Assembly (NCBI GenBank): GCA_911728435.2
Contig: OU452213.1
Span: 6,303,834 to 6,367,833 of the forward strand
Reading direction: 5' to 3'
Source: Apoderus coryli
Taxonomy: Eukaryota > Arthropoda > Insecta > Coleoptera > Attelabidae
DNA length: 64,000 bases
The position numbers and the translations under genes are program-made. The notes under the pieces were generated by a model. That model made no database searches. It was not told the origin of the DNA and saw only the letters and a list, made by a program, of their open reading frames with translations. Shown one piece after another: positions 1-12,551 of this stretch; positions within the stretch are counted from its first letter, which is position 1, and each line of letters begins with the position of its first letter.

Positions 1-55
1 TATAGATCTTCATGGGGAATCAAAAAACAATAAAGTGATTTTCGATGATTAATAT
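1..55 (+). mobile_element. 3' terminal scrap of a mariner transposon
   Basis: The first ~55 bases match, in reverse complement, the 3' end of the split mariner at 54,613-54,673: the same ATAGATCTTCATGGGGAA run (the IDLHGE-type C terminus of the transposase) and the same downstream GATTTTCGATGATTAAT. The window edge therefore cuts through the end of a second copy of that family. Only the last few codons and the terminal non-coding sequence remain here. Confidence 0.7.
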
Positions 56-626
56 TTGTTTTTGTTCTCTAATCCCGAAATATAAAAGGCAACCCTCATA
101 TTATGCAACATTTTTCCTCCAAATTTTATCGAAATTATGTGTATAAATTATGTGGTCGTCCTGTACAACTATAACAAATTTTAATTATAATATTGCGAGA
201 CAGCATATTAATATGTTAACATCTCAAACATAAAGTTTTGACAAGAACCATATTATATACACGCATAATATACAACAGGCAAAATTGTTTGTAGAATATC
301 AGGCTATTTTTAAAAGTGTTTTCAAGTGGCTGCGATTGGAAGATAACTTAATGGAGGACACATATAATATGCAAAACAAAATTAATAACTAATACAATAT
401 TCCTCGACAAATCGTGTGAGTCAAAACCAACATTGCACCTCCTGCTATCAGATAGAGCAATATGAATATACAAAACAGAAACCCTTCCTAAGTATTAGCC
501 CATTCAAAAAGGCCATAGGATCACACATAGATGGCGTTACTACAATTTTTCCATATGATTTTTATTTAGTACTAACCTTCAAACGATACGTGTATAAATT
601 TGACAGCAATCTGACTATTAATTCGT
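56..626. other. AT-rich intergenic DNA, nothing recognised
   Basis: No open frame here resembles a known family. The 70-codon frame at 416-628 has no domain or compositional signal. Probably decayed repeat DNA. Confidence 0.4.
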
Positions 627-627
627 G

Positions 628-2140
628 AGTTATTTATTTATTCATTTCTTGCCGAACAGGTTTAACACCCAATTACAAGGCAAACTCTTAAAAATTATTG
701 TACATATTTAGGTAATTACTTTACATTATCTAAGAAACAATAACACTAAAAATTGTTACCAATCCTAAGATAGCAAACATAAACATTATTGAGTTAAAAC
801 TAATGACATCGAAATTAATTGATGAAAAGAATATGCGTATATCATAAATAAGATCTCACAGTAAGCTAATCTTCGGAACGATATAGGAGGCGAGACAACT
901 GAGCCCTAAACCCAAGTAGTGTTTGGTCAAAGTAATCGACCTCACTGCTGATCCCCCGTGCATTGCACTCTTGTAATGCTCTAAACAGAGGTGCCCTATA
1001 CTCATAGTTGGTAAGTGTATGGATATGGAATAACCTAGCGTTTCTGGAAAAAACCGTGGAATGTTGAAACCAATCCGCTCCAGCAACTGAGGACAGTCAA
1101 TCATACCATTAATTATTTTAAAGAGGAACACCTGTCCAGCATATAATCTACGTGTAGCCAAAGAGTTCATGTTAAATTTGTCAAGGAGCATGCGATGATC
1201 ATATCCAGCATACTCAAGCTTAGATCTGATTAACGCATTGAACAAATTGCTCAGACACTCAACGTTGTTAAATTCTTTAGTTATTCGAAACAAAAAACCA
1301 AGCATACGAAAAGAGTCACATAGTAGGTGTTGTGTATGTGTTGTAAATTGTAAGTTGGTGTCCACATAGACTCCCAAATCCCTGACGACCTCACACGAGT
1401 CAAGAATGGTATTACATAACCGGTAGGGAAACATATGTGTGCTCTGCGACCTGGAGAATACAGCAAGTTTGCATTTTTCCACATTCAAAGGCAGTTTGTT
1501 AGTATGGCACCACAGCTCGAGCCTCGACAGATCAGCCTGCAACAATTCGATCGAACAGCTCTGTAAATCTTGAAGTCATCTGCAAAAATCAAGTAACTGC
1601 TCAAAAAGCCTTCCGATATTTCATTAATGAAAATGGAGAAAATAAAGGGAGCAAGACAACTGCCCTGTGGGGCACCACTAGTGGGTATGAAATAATCAGA
1701 TCTATGTCCATTGTATTCAACGAACTGTTTACGATTAGTTAGGTAAGTATAAAAAAACACCAGGAGATCCTCATCAAAGCCAATATTGCACATCTTCTGC
1801 AGTATCAGGAAGTGATCAAGTTTATCGAACGCTTTCGAAAAGTCGGTGTAAATAGCATCCAGTTGCATGTCTCCACCGACAGCGGAAAACACGTTAGTGA
1901 CTGTGGATCGTCCCTGGAAGAAACCATGCTGCTTAGAGTCGATGTCGTGCTTTACTTGGTTAAATATTTTTCGTTGAAGTGTAGTTTCAAATACTTTAGC
2001 GAAATTGGGTAAAATGGAAATAGGACGATAGTTTCTGATTTGATCGATTTCAGCCGACTTATGAATAGGACAGATGCGAGCAAATTTCCATGCTTTAGGA
2101 AATGTTTTACAATTAAGTGATTTGTTACCCACCCACCGTA
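628..2140 (-). pseudogene. Non-LTR retrotransposon, 5'-truncated RT pseudogene (group 1)
   Basis: Reading leftward, a 215-codon frame (2,132-1,485) holds the reverse transcriptase palm: NYRPISIL near residue 34, the IYTDFSKAFDKLDH block near residue 94, SGAPQGS, and an intact FADD catalytic box near residues 183-186 (about 1,583). Just past FADD the frame shifts near 1,555, and the RT thumb and C-terminal region continue in the 1,545-856 frame (LGVYVDTNLQF, RSKLEYA). Endonuclease and upstream ORF1 are absent, as expected for 5' truncation during target-primed reverse transcription. The 3' end is a short AAAT-type tail at about 630-650. Relatives lie at 10.9, 48.7 and 60.5 kb. The copy is dead. 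Confidence 0.85.
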
Positions 2141-2289
2141 TTCTTGAGATTTAACCCCCAGCGACTTTTTCCTGTTTTCAGATCTTCTGTAAAAACTCTG
2201 AAAAGAGCAATATCGGATGCGGGATTTAGGCAAATTATTCGTCGAGATACGAGAATGTTGACGAATAATCGTCAACATTGATCGATTGG

Positions 2290-3370
2290 ATTGTCAAACA
2301 ATATGAAGATATGTCAATGATAAATGATCATCGAATGATTCTCTTGAAACTTCCAGGTCTCTTTCGAGTGCACAATCGGTCGTCGAAATTTTTCACGGGA
2401 AAATATTGACAATATAGTTCAAAATTTATTTGATAAGGACTGGAGGTCCAATTCGAAGATTCCGATATGTTGTATAATACTTTTATTAGCAATATAGACA
2501 GTGTTATAAATGCTTTTTGTCCAATTCGATCAGTCAAAATATCTGACAAATCTTGGATCAATCGTATGGTGAAAGAAAAGCAAGCTGCTAGCGATTTGGC
2601 ATATAAAAGATTCTGCTACACGAGATCACCTCTGGACTGGACAATATATACCAGAAATAGGAATGACGTTACGGAAACAATGGTTTTTTGTTCTAAATTA
2701 CAATGTGTTAAATTTTCCAATGAAAATCATAATATCATTATAGACAAGTGCATTGTAGAAAAAGTTTCTGATATGAGATATCTGGGTGTGTATCTTGACT
2801 CTCAGTTGCGGTTTCATAACCATATTGACTTTATATGCCGTAAATAGGGAAGAAAATAGGGTTTCTACGTCGTATTTCAAGTGCATTGTCATATTCTTCA
2901 AAAATTTTGATTTATAATACAATAATATCGAAATTTTGTTCAACGCTGCTTCTTTCATGTACCAAAGAAGATATTAATAGGTTGCAAATTCTGCAAAATA
3001 AATGTATGAGAATAATATTAAATTGTAACATTTATACTCCAATACAATATATGTTAAGTGCTTTGGGTTGGTTGCCTGTTCGGCAGTGTGTTGAAAAGGC
3101 AACTTTAGTTTTTATATTTATATAAAATCATTAGGATGAATACTCCAAAATATTTGAAAGATTTTTTGGAGAAAAGAGGTGAACTTCATCAACGATACCT
3201 TAGATCAAATACTGCATTTAATATTTCATTTACTGATAAAGATTTTGTGTCATTCGGTTTTTAATGAGGGTCTTAGACTTATCAACTCACTGCCTTTGAA
3301 TATTCGAAGCATTGCTAGTTTAAATGAGTTTAAAAATGAATTAAAAATACACCTTACATCTTGTTAATGG
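2290..3370 (+). pseudogene. Internally deleted non-LTR retrotransposon
   Basis: A 126-codon frame (2,467-2,847) joins linker sequence normally found between endonuclease and RT (FCPIRSVKI, KSWINRMVKEK) directly to post-palm sequence (the MRYLGVYLDSQL block). Fingers, palm and the YADD box are missing. After a stop at 2,847 the C-terminal region continues in shifted frames (2,886-3,125 with LQILQNKCMRIIL and LGWLPV; 3,179-3,367 with LINSLPLNIR). The pattern is an internal deletion of the RT core followed by frameshift decay. The exact clade is not recognised. Confidence 0.75.
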
Positions 3371-3559
3371 GATTTTCATGTATTGTCATGTAATTATTTA
3401 TTTAAGAGAATGCTTGAAATTTATGTCTAATGATGCTGAAACTGAGGCCTATTTTGACGAGAAAGAGAAATCGTACTATAAATGTTGGCGTTTTATAAAT
3501 GAAAATACCAACTATTAAAAAGAACACCCTGCCCAGTCTCAAAGGATTATTCTGAATAA

Positions 3560-3800
3560 GTATGTTTGTTGTGAAAGAAAATCCAGAATGCTCAGAGAAG
3601 CGTATAACAAACAGAATTAGCGAACTCACTAAAATATCAGTGTAGTCAATTTATCGCGTTATACAAATAGGTGATGTTGATCACGATGTGAGAAGAAAAC
3701 CAGCCCAACAAAAGTTAAGGAAAATTGATAACAATGATAGAGAAGTAATAAAAGAATTGCTGACAATTTCTATAAAGAAAGAAAACTTTAAAAATTAATT
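3560..3800 (+). pseudogene. Fragment of a DDE transposon N-terminal helix-turn-helix region
   Basis: In one frame, interrupted by a TAG at 3,643-3,645, the translation has RITNRISELTKISV, then SIYRVIQIGD, a basic stretch, and KLRKIDNNDREVIKELL. This order (HTH segment, KR-rich linker, the D-x-FD-x-x-VIRR-like helix) recalls the N-terminal part of transposases common in insect genomes. No DDE catalytic domain follows. Assignment rests on motif resemblance only. Confidence 0.35.
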
Positions 3801-4551
3801 CTGCCGTTTAATATTCTATTTTTTTTTTTTAAATGTTATGTTTGCGATAGTTTTCATCGATTTGTGACAACGGTGGGGATGCTGGGTGTTGTAAGTAGTA
3901 TTTAGAAATCCATAATGAGCAAATTTTGCTGGATGAAAAAAAAACAAATAATGCATTTTAGTAACAACATTACTTCCAACGCCTACATTCAATTATTTAT
4001 CCACGCAGAAGTCATAATAAATAAAGACCTCTGATTAAAACAAACGTAAGTCCATCAAGTATTATTTTTATTATTGACATTAAGGTCGTTCAACTGTAAT
4101 TTTATTTATGATTAAAGTTAAACTACCTACTAGGCATCTGTGTTTCAGAAAGAGAAAAGATAATACAATTAAAATTTGATGTACAATTTAAAAAACATTA
4201 AAAGGTATATCTAGTAGTTTTCAGCCAACATAAATGAAGGTGTTGTTCACCGTTTTAATTGTAATGAACTCTCACCTAATTTTACTTTAGAAACTTTAAA
4301 AATAAGGTTAATTAAGCCTGTCAACTTAATAATATGCATGCATCATTTACATGACTAACTAGGTCTGACTTTTCAACCGTTAATTAGATTGAATTAAGGG
4401 AAGAACACGGAATAATGAGAAGTGTGAAGTTGTTTTAGATTTTTTTTTGTTTAAATCAAGCAAGATTACCAAGTATTTAATTTATTTCGTTAAGTTGTTT
4501 TAGAATGTTTTTATTTTATTTTTTTAATAAAATACAGAAATAAATAAAATA
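3801..4551. other. AT-rich intergenic DNA
   Basis: Very AT-rich with homopolymer runs; no coding signal or recognisable repeat was found. Confidence 0.4.
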
Positions 4552-6730
4552 GATAGATAGATAGATCTTTATTTACCATAGTAGCAATTACAAAAATTTG
4601 ATAATTACAATTTACAGCACGTCCAAATAGAAAATTTACAATTCAACTTGTAAAATCTTTGTATAACATATATGTATGTATATAAACAACAATCACGATT
4701 AAATTTTACAAACAAATTTCAAAATATTTTATCTCAAATCCAACAAGGCGTATAGACCATCATTTTCAAAATGAGTGTGACATGTATTCATCAACTGAAT
4801 AAAAACAGTTACTTAAGAGCAGTTCCTTTATTTTTCTTTTAAATTCATTCTGGTTTAAAATTCTGAAACTAGCAGGAAGCTTGTTGTATAGTTTTATATT
4901 TAACGAGTTATTTTGACTTTTGTTAAATCTAAAACGTGGCCCAATTGTCAGCCCAACTGAACGAGTATTGTGGTCATGAACCTGTCCGTGCCTAGGGAAC
5001 TTATCCTTATGCTCATGAATTTCGATGGGCTGGTGATACAGATAAACACAAGGCAAAGGCATTATCCTGTACCCAAGAAAGAATGGACGACAGTGATCAA
5101 TAGGCCCCGCACCAGCCAACAGTCTAATAGCTTTTTTCTGTAGCCTAAAAACCTGTAACGCGTTGGGTGAGTTGCCCCAAAGAATAACCCCCTATACAAA
5201 ACGCGAATGAAACAAGCCATAATAGACAGACTTAAGAACCTCAAAGGTAAGCGCCATTCTGAGTTGCCTAATTACAAATAAAATACCAGACAACTTACTA
5301 CTCAGCTGACTCACGTGTTCGGCCCAATTCAAACCGCCATCAACAACAAATCCCAAGTATTTTGCAAGAGTCATTACTAGCAAATTTAGGGTTACTAGAA
5401 AAACAAATTTGTTTAGTTTTGTTGCAATTTAATTGTAAATTATTTGTTGAGAACCAGATTTAGGCTGCTTCCAGGACATCCTTAGACAAAATGTTGAGAT
5501 TCTCAAACACACCCGATGTACTTAAAAAGGACGTGTCATCAGCAAACAATACACAGCGACATTTGTCGTTCATGTGAGAACATATATCGTTAATATATTA
5601 TGAAAAACAGGGGACCCAGTACCGACCCCTGGGGCACACCGTGCTTGACGTCACCCCTGATGGACTCAATATTTCCCACTTTAACACACTGTTGTCTACT
5701 TTCTAAGATTCCAAGGAACACTTCTCACACCGTAAAAATGCAACTTTTCCAAAAGAATAGTATGCGAGACACAGTCGAACGCCTTGGCAAGGTCACACAC
5801 CATCAACGATGCGTGCTCCCTCCGCTCAAAGGCATCAACTATGCCTGCCCCAATCTCCGACACTGCTTTGACCGTGCTCCGTCCGGATCAAAAACCAGAC
5901 TGAGCAGAATCAAACAGGTCATGTTCTTCAAAATATTCTATTAGTCTATTTTTCAGCAATACCTCAATGACTTTATAGAAGATTACAGTAATTGATATTG
6001 GTCTGTAATTACCCAGAATCGAGCAATCGCCCTTCTTGAACACAGGCGCTATTCTACTTAGTTTAAATCTTTCGGGAAAAATACCGGTAGTAAAACATAA
6101 ATTTGCCAAATTGGTCATAAGCACAACAAGGATATCCACAGAATTTTTAATCAAAACAGAATTCAAGTCATACACGTCATTTGCAGTTGACGATTTAATA
6201 CTATTTATAACTGAATAAACCTCATGCTCTGTGACTGGAGTAAGAAAAAAGCTAGCGCTGGGACTTTGCACACCCTTTAAAAAATCGACTGCATAAAACG
6301 CATTCGCAGGTAGATTTTGTATGATATCCTCTGCCACAGAACTGAAGTAGACATTAAAATCATCTGGAGTCAGACCAGAACGGGGCAATTGCTTACCTTT
6401 AGAGTTTACTAGATGATGGACTAATTTCCAGCTATCCCTAGATGCTAGATTGGCAGACTGACTCAAATACCCATCAAAAGCCAACCGCTTCGCTGACGAA
6501 ATTTCCCTTTTAAAATCGGAATAATTTTTGCATATAATTTTAATACCCTCCAAAATATTTCTTTTATGTTCAAGATCCGAGTTCCACCATTTAACGGGTG
6601 GGTTTTTATTATCTGCAACCCTTCTCAAAGGAAAGCACTCCGTCACAATGCGACTAAAAGCGCCTATCAAATAATCCGCGGAGTGATCAACATCTAAAAC
6701 AGCCGAAGCCATCGATCCCTAATCAATCTC
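4552..6730 (-). pseudogene. Non-LTR retrotransposon RT pseudogene (group 2)
   Basis: Reading leftward, a 274-codon frame (6,712-5,888) carries the pre-RT region (PPVKWWNSDLEHKR) and the RT fingers (APVFKKGD, GNYRPISI) up to DSAQSGF. The palm continues leftward in broken frames between about 5,890 and 5,500 (DLAKAFDCVSH-like, GVPQGSVLGP-like, FADDTS-like segments by eye). Thumb and C-terminal pieces lie at 5,383-5,192 (YLGFVVDGGLNW) and 5,119-4,766, ending in CFYSVDEYMSHSF, the hallmark end of group 2. The 3' end is a TAGA-type microsatellite tail at about 4,552-4,570. Several frameshifts; no endonuclease. Confidence 0.85.
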
Positions 6731-7332
6731 CAACAGCCGCCGTCTAAAATCATTCACTCCATAATCAGTCTAATTCTTCTTGCGTGCGTTATAGTTTACT
6801 AGCAGTAGGTGCTTTTACCAAACATGTGAAGAACTTTTCATTCATTTTAATTTTTTAGTAACACATAAGTACCTAAATGTTTATTAATTATTCTACTAAA
6901 CTTTTACAACGCACGCCACTGGAAATTTTCTGAATGAAATCAGCCATGACGTTAATAGGTTCCAAAGCAAGAGCTTTTTTTGGGCTGAGCATTATTTTGT
7001 AGCGCCAACCCCTTACCCCCCCCCCCCAGCCGCCCCAACTTTTTTCTTAAATGGAAAAGGATAATTTTTTTTAACTATGGAATACTAAGTACGCTTAAAG
7101 TTTGTACAGCAAAAAAAATCAAACTAACTTTTGCATTCTTTATTAAAACAGTTTAAAGATTTAATAATTAATTGTTCAAAATAATTGCTGTCTCGACCTA
7201 TCTACTACACCAGATTGTTCCACAGTGTAGTTTCTCCATAATCGATCCAACCCTTCCCGGTGGGACACCCGGTACAGTTTAAAATTTTGCCAATATGCGT
7301 TTATAAATCTTAGTATTTTTCTAGAATAACAC
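6731..7332. other. Intergenic DNA
   Basis: AT-rich with a short C homopolymer at about 7,016-7,027. No gene or repeat recognised. Confidence 0.4.
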
Positions 7333-7362
7333 CTGAAGAAAACGAAAAACCATCGTCGAAAC
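7333..7362 (+). other. Hammerhead-like core motif (candidate)
   Basis: CTGAAGA at 7,333-7,339 is followed by a short potential stem (ACGA/TCGT) and then GAAAC at 7,358-7,362. This is the conserved single-stranded core of hammerhead ribozymes (CUGANGA, stem II, GAAA). Flanking stems I and III were not established, and a two-box match of this size can occur by chance. Confidence 0.2.
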
Positions 7363-7480
7363 TTTGTAAAAATAAAAAAAAAATAAAATTACACAAGCGA
7401 AATGTAAACTTCGCTAAAAATTAAAAAAAAATCGTGTGCAGCACAGTACACGTGATAGAAGTGAATGCTTCTTTCACGAA

Positions 7481-7527
<47 letters not shown>
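7481..7527. repeat. GA microsatellite
   Basis: An almost pure GA-dinucleotide run with two ACAGAG interruptions. Confidence 0.9.
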
Positions 7528-7617
7528 CGCCGCTACATACACAATAGTGTATAGTATAGGATATAGTGTGTAGCATACACCACAACTATCTCTTTCTCCC
7601 TCTCTCCCTCATATTTG

Positions 7618-9178
7618 TTATATAATAATAATAATAACGTCTTTATTAGGCGACGTCTAGCCAAATGGCCATTCACACTTAACCCTTTTTTAACAAAAAT
7701 AATAAATAGGAATAACAAAAATAATAATACTTTAAATTAAATTTAAATTTAGTACAAAGTACGTATACCAATACAGAAAAATAGAAACAAAAATATTTAA
7801 TATACTTACATACATGAGGTATGATTTCAATAAAGACAACAATCAAAATAAATCCTTCATGGAAAAACAAATTCATAAAATCGTATGATCTTGTTGCTGC
7901 GAGAGTAGGTGCTGCTTGAGGCGCGATTTGAAATGCCTTTCGTTTAACAATTGAAGTTTCATTGCACTGGTTAGGGCATTAAAAAGAGTTACAGCATTGT
8001 AGGTGAAGCCTCGTTTAAAGATGGCCGTCCTATAAAGTGGCATTGTCAATTTCAGTGGATTTCGGATGTTTAGGGCGTGGACATTTTGGCGAAATATCAA
8101 TTTATTGAAAAGGTAAGGAGGGGAACGATTTAAAACAACTCTAGATAGAAAAGTCAAAAACGAATACCTCAATAAATTCGTCATCTTTAACCAATTTAAG
8201 CTTGAGAAAGCCTCGGAAATGTGATCATATCTCCGGAGATTATGAATCAACCGACAACAAGAGTTTTGTATCTTTTGCAAGCGGTTCCTAGTAACAGCAT
8301 CTAAACAAGGAAAATACACAACATTGCAGTAGTTCAATCTTGATAGAACAAGACTTTCGCATAGGAATTTACGCATATTTTTTGTCAGAATACTCCTGTT
8401 AGCATACAATAATCGTAAAACATTGTAGCATTGTCCAGTCACGCGGGAAGCATGATTAACAAATCTCAGGTTCTCATCCATAAGCAAACCCAAATTACGA
8501 ATAGTCCCAACAAACTCAATACTCTCTCCCTCAATGTTAAGCGACATATTTGCCTTGATGAAAGGTCTTTTAGTTTTAGAGCAAAATACGATTGCCTTTG
8601 ATTTCGAAGGATTTAGCTTTAGATTGTGACCCTGGGCGAAACTGTAAATCTCTGAGAGCTGTCGATTAATTGTTATTGACGCTGATTCCCACTCCTCGAA
8701 TCTGAAGTGGTGTATGACCTGAGTATCATCCGCGAAAAATTGCAGACGACACCCCGCCACTACACGAGGCAAATCAATAGTATATATGAGAAACAAAAGC
8801 GGGGCCAGAACAGAACCCTGTGGAACCCCAGAACAGACCCTCACTGGTAACGAACATTTACGCTCTAATACAACTCTTTGATGGCGATCATTTAAATAAG
8901 TTTTTAGAAGGTCTAGGCAGGTGTTATCAAAACCTAGGTACTTAAACTTCGCTACAAGACCCTTATGATTTAAGGTATCAAAGGCCTTGCTGAAATCCAG
9001 CAGCACCAAAATTGTGGACAAACCCCGATCGTAGGCACGAACAACATTGTGAGTGAGATTCATCAACGAAGTGGTAGTACTATGACCCTTTCGAAATCCG
9101 GATTGATGCTCGGGTAGCAAATTCTTAGAACATAAGTAATTGTAAATCTGGTCATGAACCGTCTTTTCTAATATGCTT
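7618..9178 (-). pseudogene. 5'-truncated non-LTR retrotransposon with intact 415-codon RT frame (group 3)
   Basis: A single uninterrupted frame (9,120-7,873) starts inside the RT domain (SGFRKGHSTTTSL) and includes LLDFSKAFDTLNH, CSGVPQGSVLAPLLF, an intact FADDTQ box near residue 153, LNPSKSKAI and the complete thumb/C-terminal region down to its stop. Coding-like sequence continues upstream to about 9,178, where homology stops, so fingers and endonuclease were lost by 5' truncation. A polyadenylation-like AATAAAG and a TTA-repeat tail lie at about 7,618-7,645. The absence of stops suggests a fairly recent insertion, but the copy cannot be autonomous. Related copies: 19.4 and 33.3 kb. Confidence 0.88.
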
Positions 9179-10859
9179 CATGTCTTTTGCGGGACGAAAA
9201 TTTTATAAATCGTGTCGTGACGCGACCTAGCAAAATCACTCTCAAGCGGCCAAAGTACTCACTTCAAAAAAGTTTTTTATCGAGAACCTTAAACCCAAAG
9301 AAAAAAAATACAAAAAATAAAAGAAAAATGGTTCAAGAACAAAAAAAAATAGAAGAATTTTAAAGATATTTTTTAAGCTAAACATTAGATTTTATGTTTT
9401 TTTTTTTTTTTTTAATGGAGTTATTATCGGTAATTTTCCCCTAATAACTCATGTTCCAACAATTAAGGTATAAATAAATATGACTTAAACAATAAATTGA
9501 TAGTACTCAGTAACTTATATTTATAAATATTTTGTGACCTATTTACTCAAGTAGGTACCTACCTAATTGCAATTATTCACTTAATACGCCTGTATCATCA
9601 AATAAAAAAATTACTTTAAAAATATTGTTACAATTATTATTATCAAACGCGAGAAGCCCTGTATATTTAACAACCCTTTATTTGAAGGAAAAAAATAAAT
9701 TAATTTTCACTTTCACACTAGTCTAACTAAGTATAAGATTGACTTACAAATTATACAATGGCCTTGAATAAGTCGGTACACTAATTAGACTCAAATGGTA
9801 ATGATCTAGTTGGCTTATGGCTATTCTAAAGGAAAACAAATCTTAGTCTACTAGATTTCATTGGTATAGTTTTATATACTTACTTAATTTATGTAAAATA
9901 GGAGTTATGAAATATGCAAATGAGTTTTTTTTCTTATTTAGTTGTTTCTTTTTTAACAGGAAGCGGTTTTTTAGTATCAATTGTATAATTATTATTATGA
10001 AGTAATATTGATTGTACCAGGTTTAAGTACAAGGTATTAAAGAAACTAAACAGGCCGTTAATATGAACATAACCTTCCTGGTTTCTAAGATACGGGGCAA
10101 AATTGACAACCATCACTTTTTGGGCCCTCTGTATTTAAATTCCCTTTCAACCTATTAAAAAATGTTTTTATAAAAAAAATCCAGAGGTGTAGTTTATTTT
10201 TTCTTGCTCTAATCGTTTTTCAGTAAGCCTACTTAGGTAATAAAGTAAACATCGAGGTAAACATAGTAAAATATCTATACGCCCCTCTAAAATTGACTTA
10301 ATGTCGTTAATAAACTTATTATTATTATAATAACATCGCATTAACAATAAACCGGTGCCCTTGAGGCATGAATAGTTGAACATACATGAATTTAACTTTG
10401 TCTTTATAATGAAAATTCACAGACAGCAGCTCTTAAAAGTTCTTTAATTGTATTTGTGTTATATACTAAGAAATTAGTCTATTTTCCAAATCCATTAACA
10501 AGGCCCTGTACAGTGGCGTAACAACGGAGCCTCGGGCCTGTGTGTGATAATAATTTCGTCGACACCAAATGAAATCAAATATAATTAAAATATTATTGTT
10601 TCTGTCATTATTATACGTGGTATTAATTTACTATGTTAATTTATTAATTTTATTTTTTCAAATAAAGTTATAGTCAATACTCAATGTTTGTTGTTTTGTA
10701 CTTGTAATTCCAAAAGTGTCTTTTTAAAAAATACCGTTCTAGTTATTACAAATAAATTTCACTTCTCTACAAGTCAGTACAGTTCTCGAAGAACATACAA
10801 AAAAGTTTATAAATTAAACAGAGATTCCAAATTATTATTTAATAGAAAGCAAAAAAAGT
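9179..10859. other. AT-rich intergenic DNA
   Basis: No recognisable coding region. Short frames at 9,934-10,116 and 10,168-10,383 (minus) lack family features. Homopolymers and low-complexity AT sequence dominate. Confidence 0.4.
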
Positions 10860-12551
10860 TCGAGAGGCTGAAATTCAATACATCATATTCAACACATCAT
10901 ACGTTGCATCTCAGGCATTTGATATTGATCAGGGATTGTTTGATGTTGTGAATGTGTCTCATTTACCGGATCGTGTGATGACTAAGACGGAGGTCTATGG
11001 AGCTTTGAGAAGGTTAAAAGCTAAATTTACATCGAATCCTGATGGTATACCATCTTTTGTAATTAGGGATTGTGCCACTGTGTTTGCTAAACCATTGTGT
11101 ACAATATTCAATGTTTCTTTGCGATCGTGTAGTTTCCCCTCTGATTGGAAATCTTCTAGAGTAACGCCGGTTCATAAGAAGGCAGATAAACAGGATATTT
11201 CAAAGTATAGACCAATTTCCATACAGTCGTGTTTTTCTAAAGTTTTTGAATTTGTGCTCCATGATATTATTATGAGCCATGTTAGGCGTCAGATTTCATC
11301 GGTACAACATGGCTTTTTTCCCGGTCGTTCTACGTCAACTAATTTATTGGTTTTAACACAGTTTTTAACTGAGCGACTTGATAACGGGGGTCAGGTAGAT
11401 GTAATCTACACTGATTTTTCTAAAGCCTTTGATATACTTGATCATGGTATTCTACTGCGTAAACTGTGTCGTTATGGACTATCTTATAATTTACTGCTGC
11501 TTTTAAGTCGTATCTGAGGGATAGATTTCAGTATGTGGAAAATCAAGGATTTCGCTCCGCAAATTTTAAAGTGTCATCTGGTGTTCCCCAGGGCTCTGTC
11601 CTTGGACCATTGTTGTTCCTGTGTTTTATCGATGATATTTCTAGTGGCTTGACAAATAGTTCGTTATTATATGCTGACGACTTCAAAGTATATTCTGTCA
11701 TTAATAGTACTGAAGATTGTTCTCATCTTCAGGACGATTTAAATGTTGTATATGAGTGGTGTGTCCGTAATAATCTTTATCTGAATATTGATAAATGTTT
11801 TAGTGTTTCCTATACACGGAAAATAAACCCTGTCAAATTTTCATATTGTATAAATAATAGTCCATTAACAACTTGTGATGAGTTTAAAAATTTAGGTGTT
11901 TGGTTTGATGGTACACTGAGCTTTACTAATCATTACAATAATATAGTTTCAGCATCCTATAGATCTCTGGGTTTTATTGTGCGCAATTCGAAATGAGTTT
12001 GTGACACCTCAAACTCTCATTGTTCTTTTCAACACATTTGTCAGATCTAAACTGGAATATGCATCTGTCCAGCGTCGTTTTGCCAAGTTGCTGTGGTTTC
12101 GGGTTGATGGGGTTTATCCATCCATTGGGTTTCCTCATGATATTCTGTTAAACCGTTTTAATCTAGTATCATTAAATACTCGGAGAGAATGTTCCGCTCT
12201 AGTACTTATTGCTCTTTAAGATTATTAATGGACTTCTTGACTGTCCAGAGTTTTTAAGCCAGATTCCTTTTTGTGTCCCAAATCTACGTACACGTAATAA
12301 CGGAATCGTATTTTACTTTCCGGCCCCGCGTACTAATTTGTTGTTGCGTTCCCCTTTATATTTTATGTGCCATACTTGTAACTCTGTGTCCGAGCAAATT
12401 GATATTTTTAATTCAACTTTATCTTGTATAAAAAACATATTTCTTAGAATATAAATTTAGTGTTAGATATTAAGAATTTACTGTAATTTTTCCTGCCCTC
12501 TAATTGGATTAGTTATCTGTCTGGGCAGTGTATCTTAAATAAATAAATAAA
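10860..12551 (+). pseudogene. Non-LTR retrotransposon RT pseudogene, copy 1 of a close pair (group 1)
   Basis: The RT-side ORF is spread over frames 10,936-11,517 (NPDGIPSFVIRDC, KYRPISIQS, YTDFSKAFDILDH), 11,535-11,996 (SSGVPQGSVLGPLLF, an intact YADDFK box, CVRNNLYLNIDKC), 11,977-12,219 and 12,209-12,454. Against its twin at 60.5 kb it has a lost G near 11,510, an extra base near 11,992, and a 48-bp in-frame gap near 12,067 where the SVVWNP region should be. It keeps the YRPISIQS segment that the twin has lost. The 3' end is an AAAT-repeat tail at about 12,535-12,551. The 5' side extends further than in the twin (coding-like from about 10,860). Confidence 0.88.
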
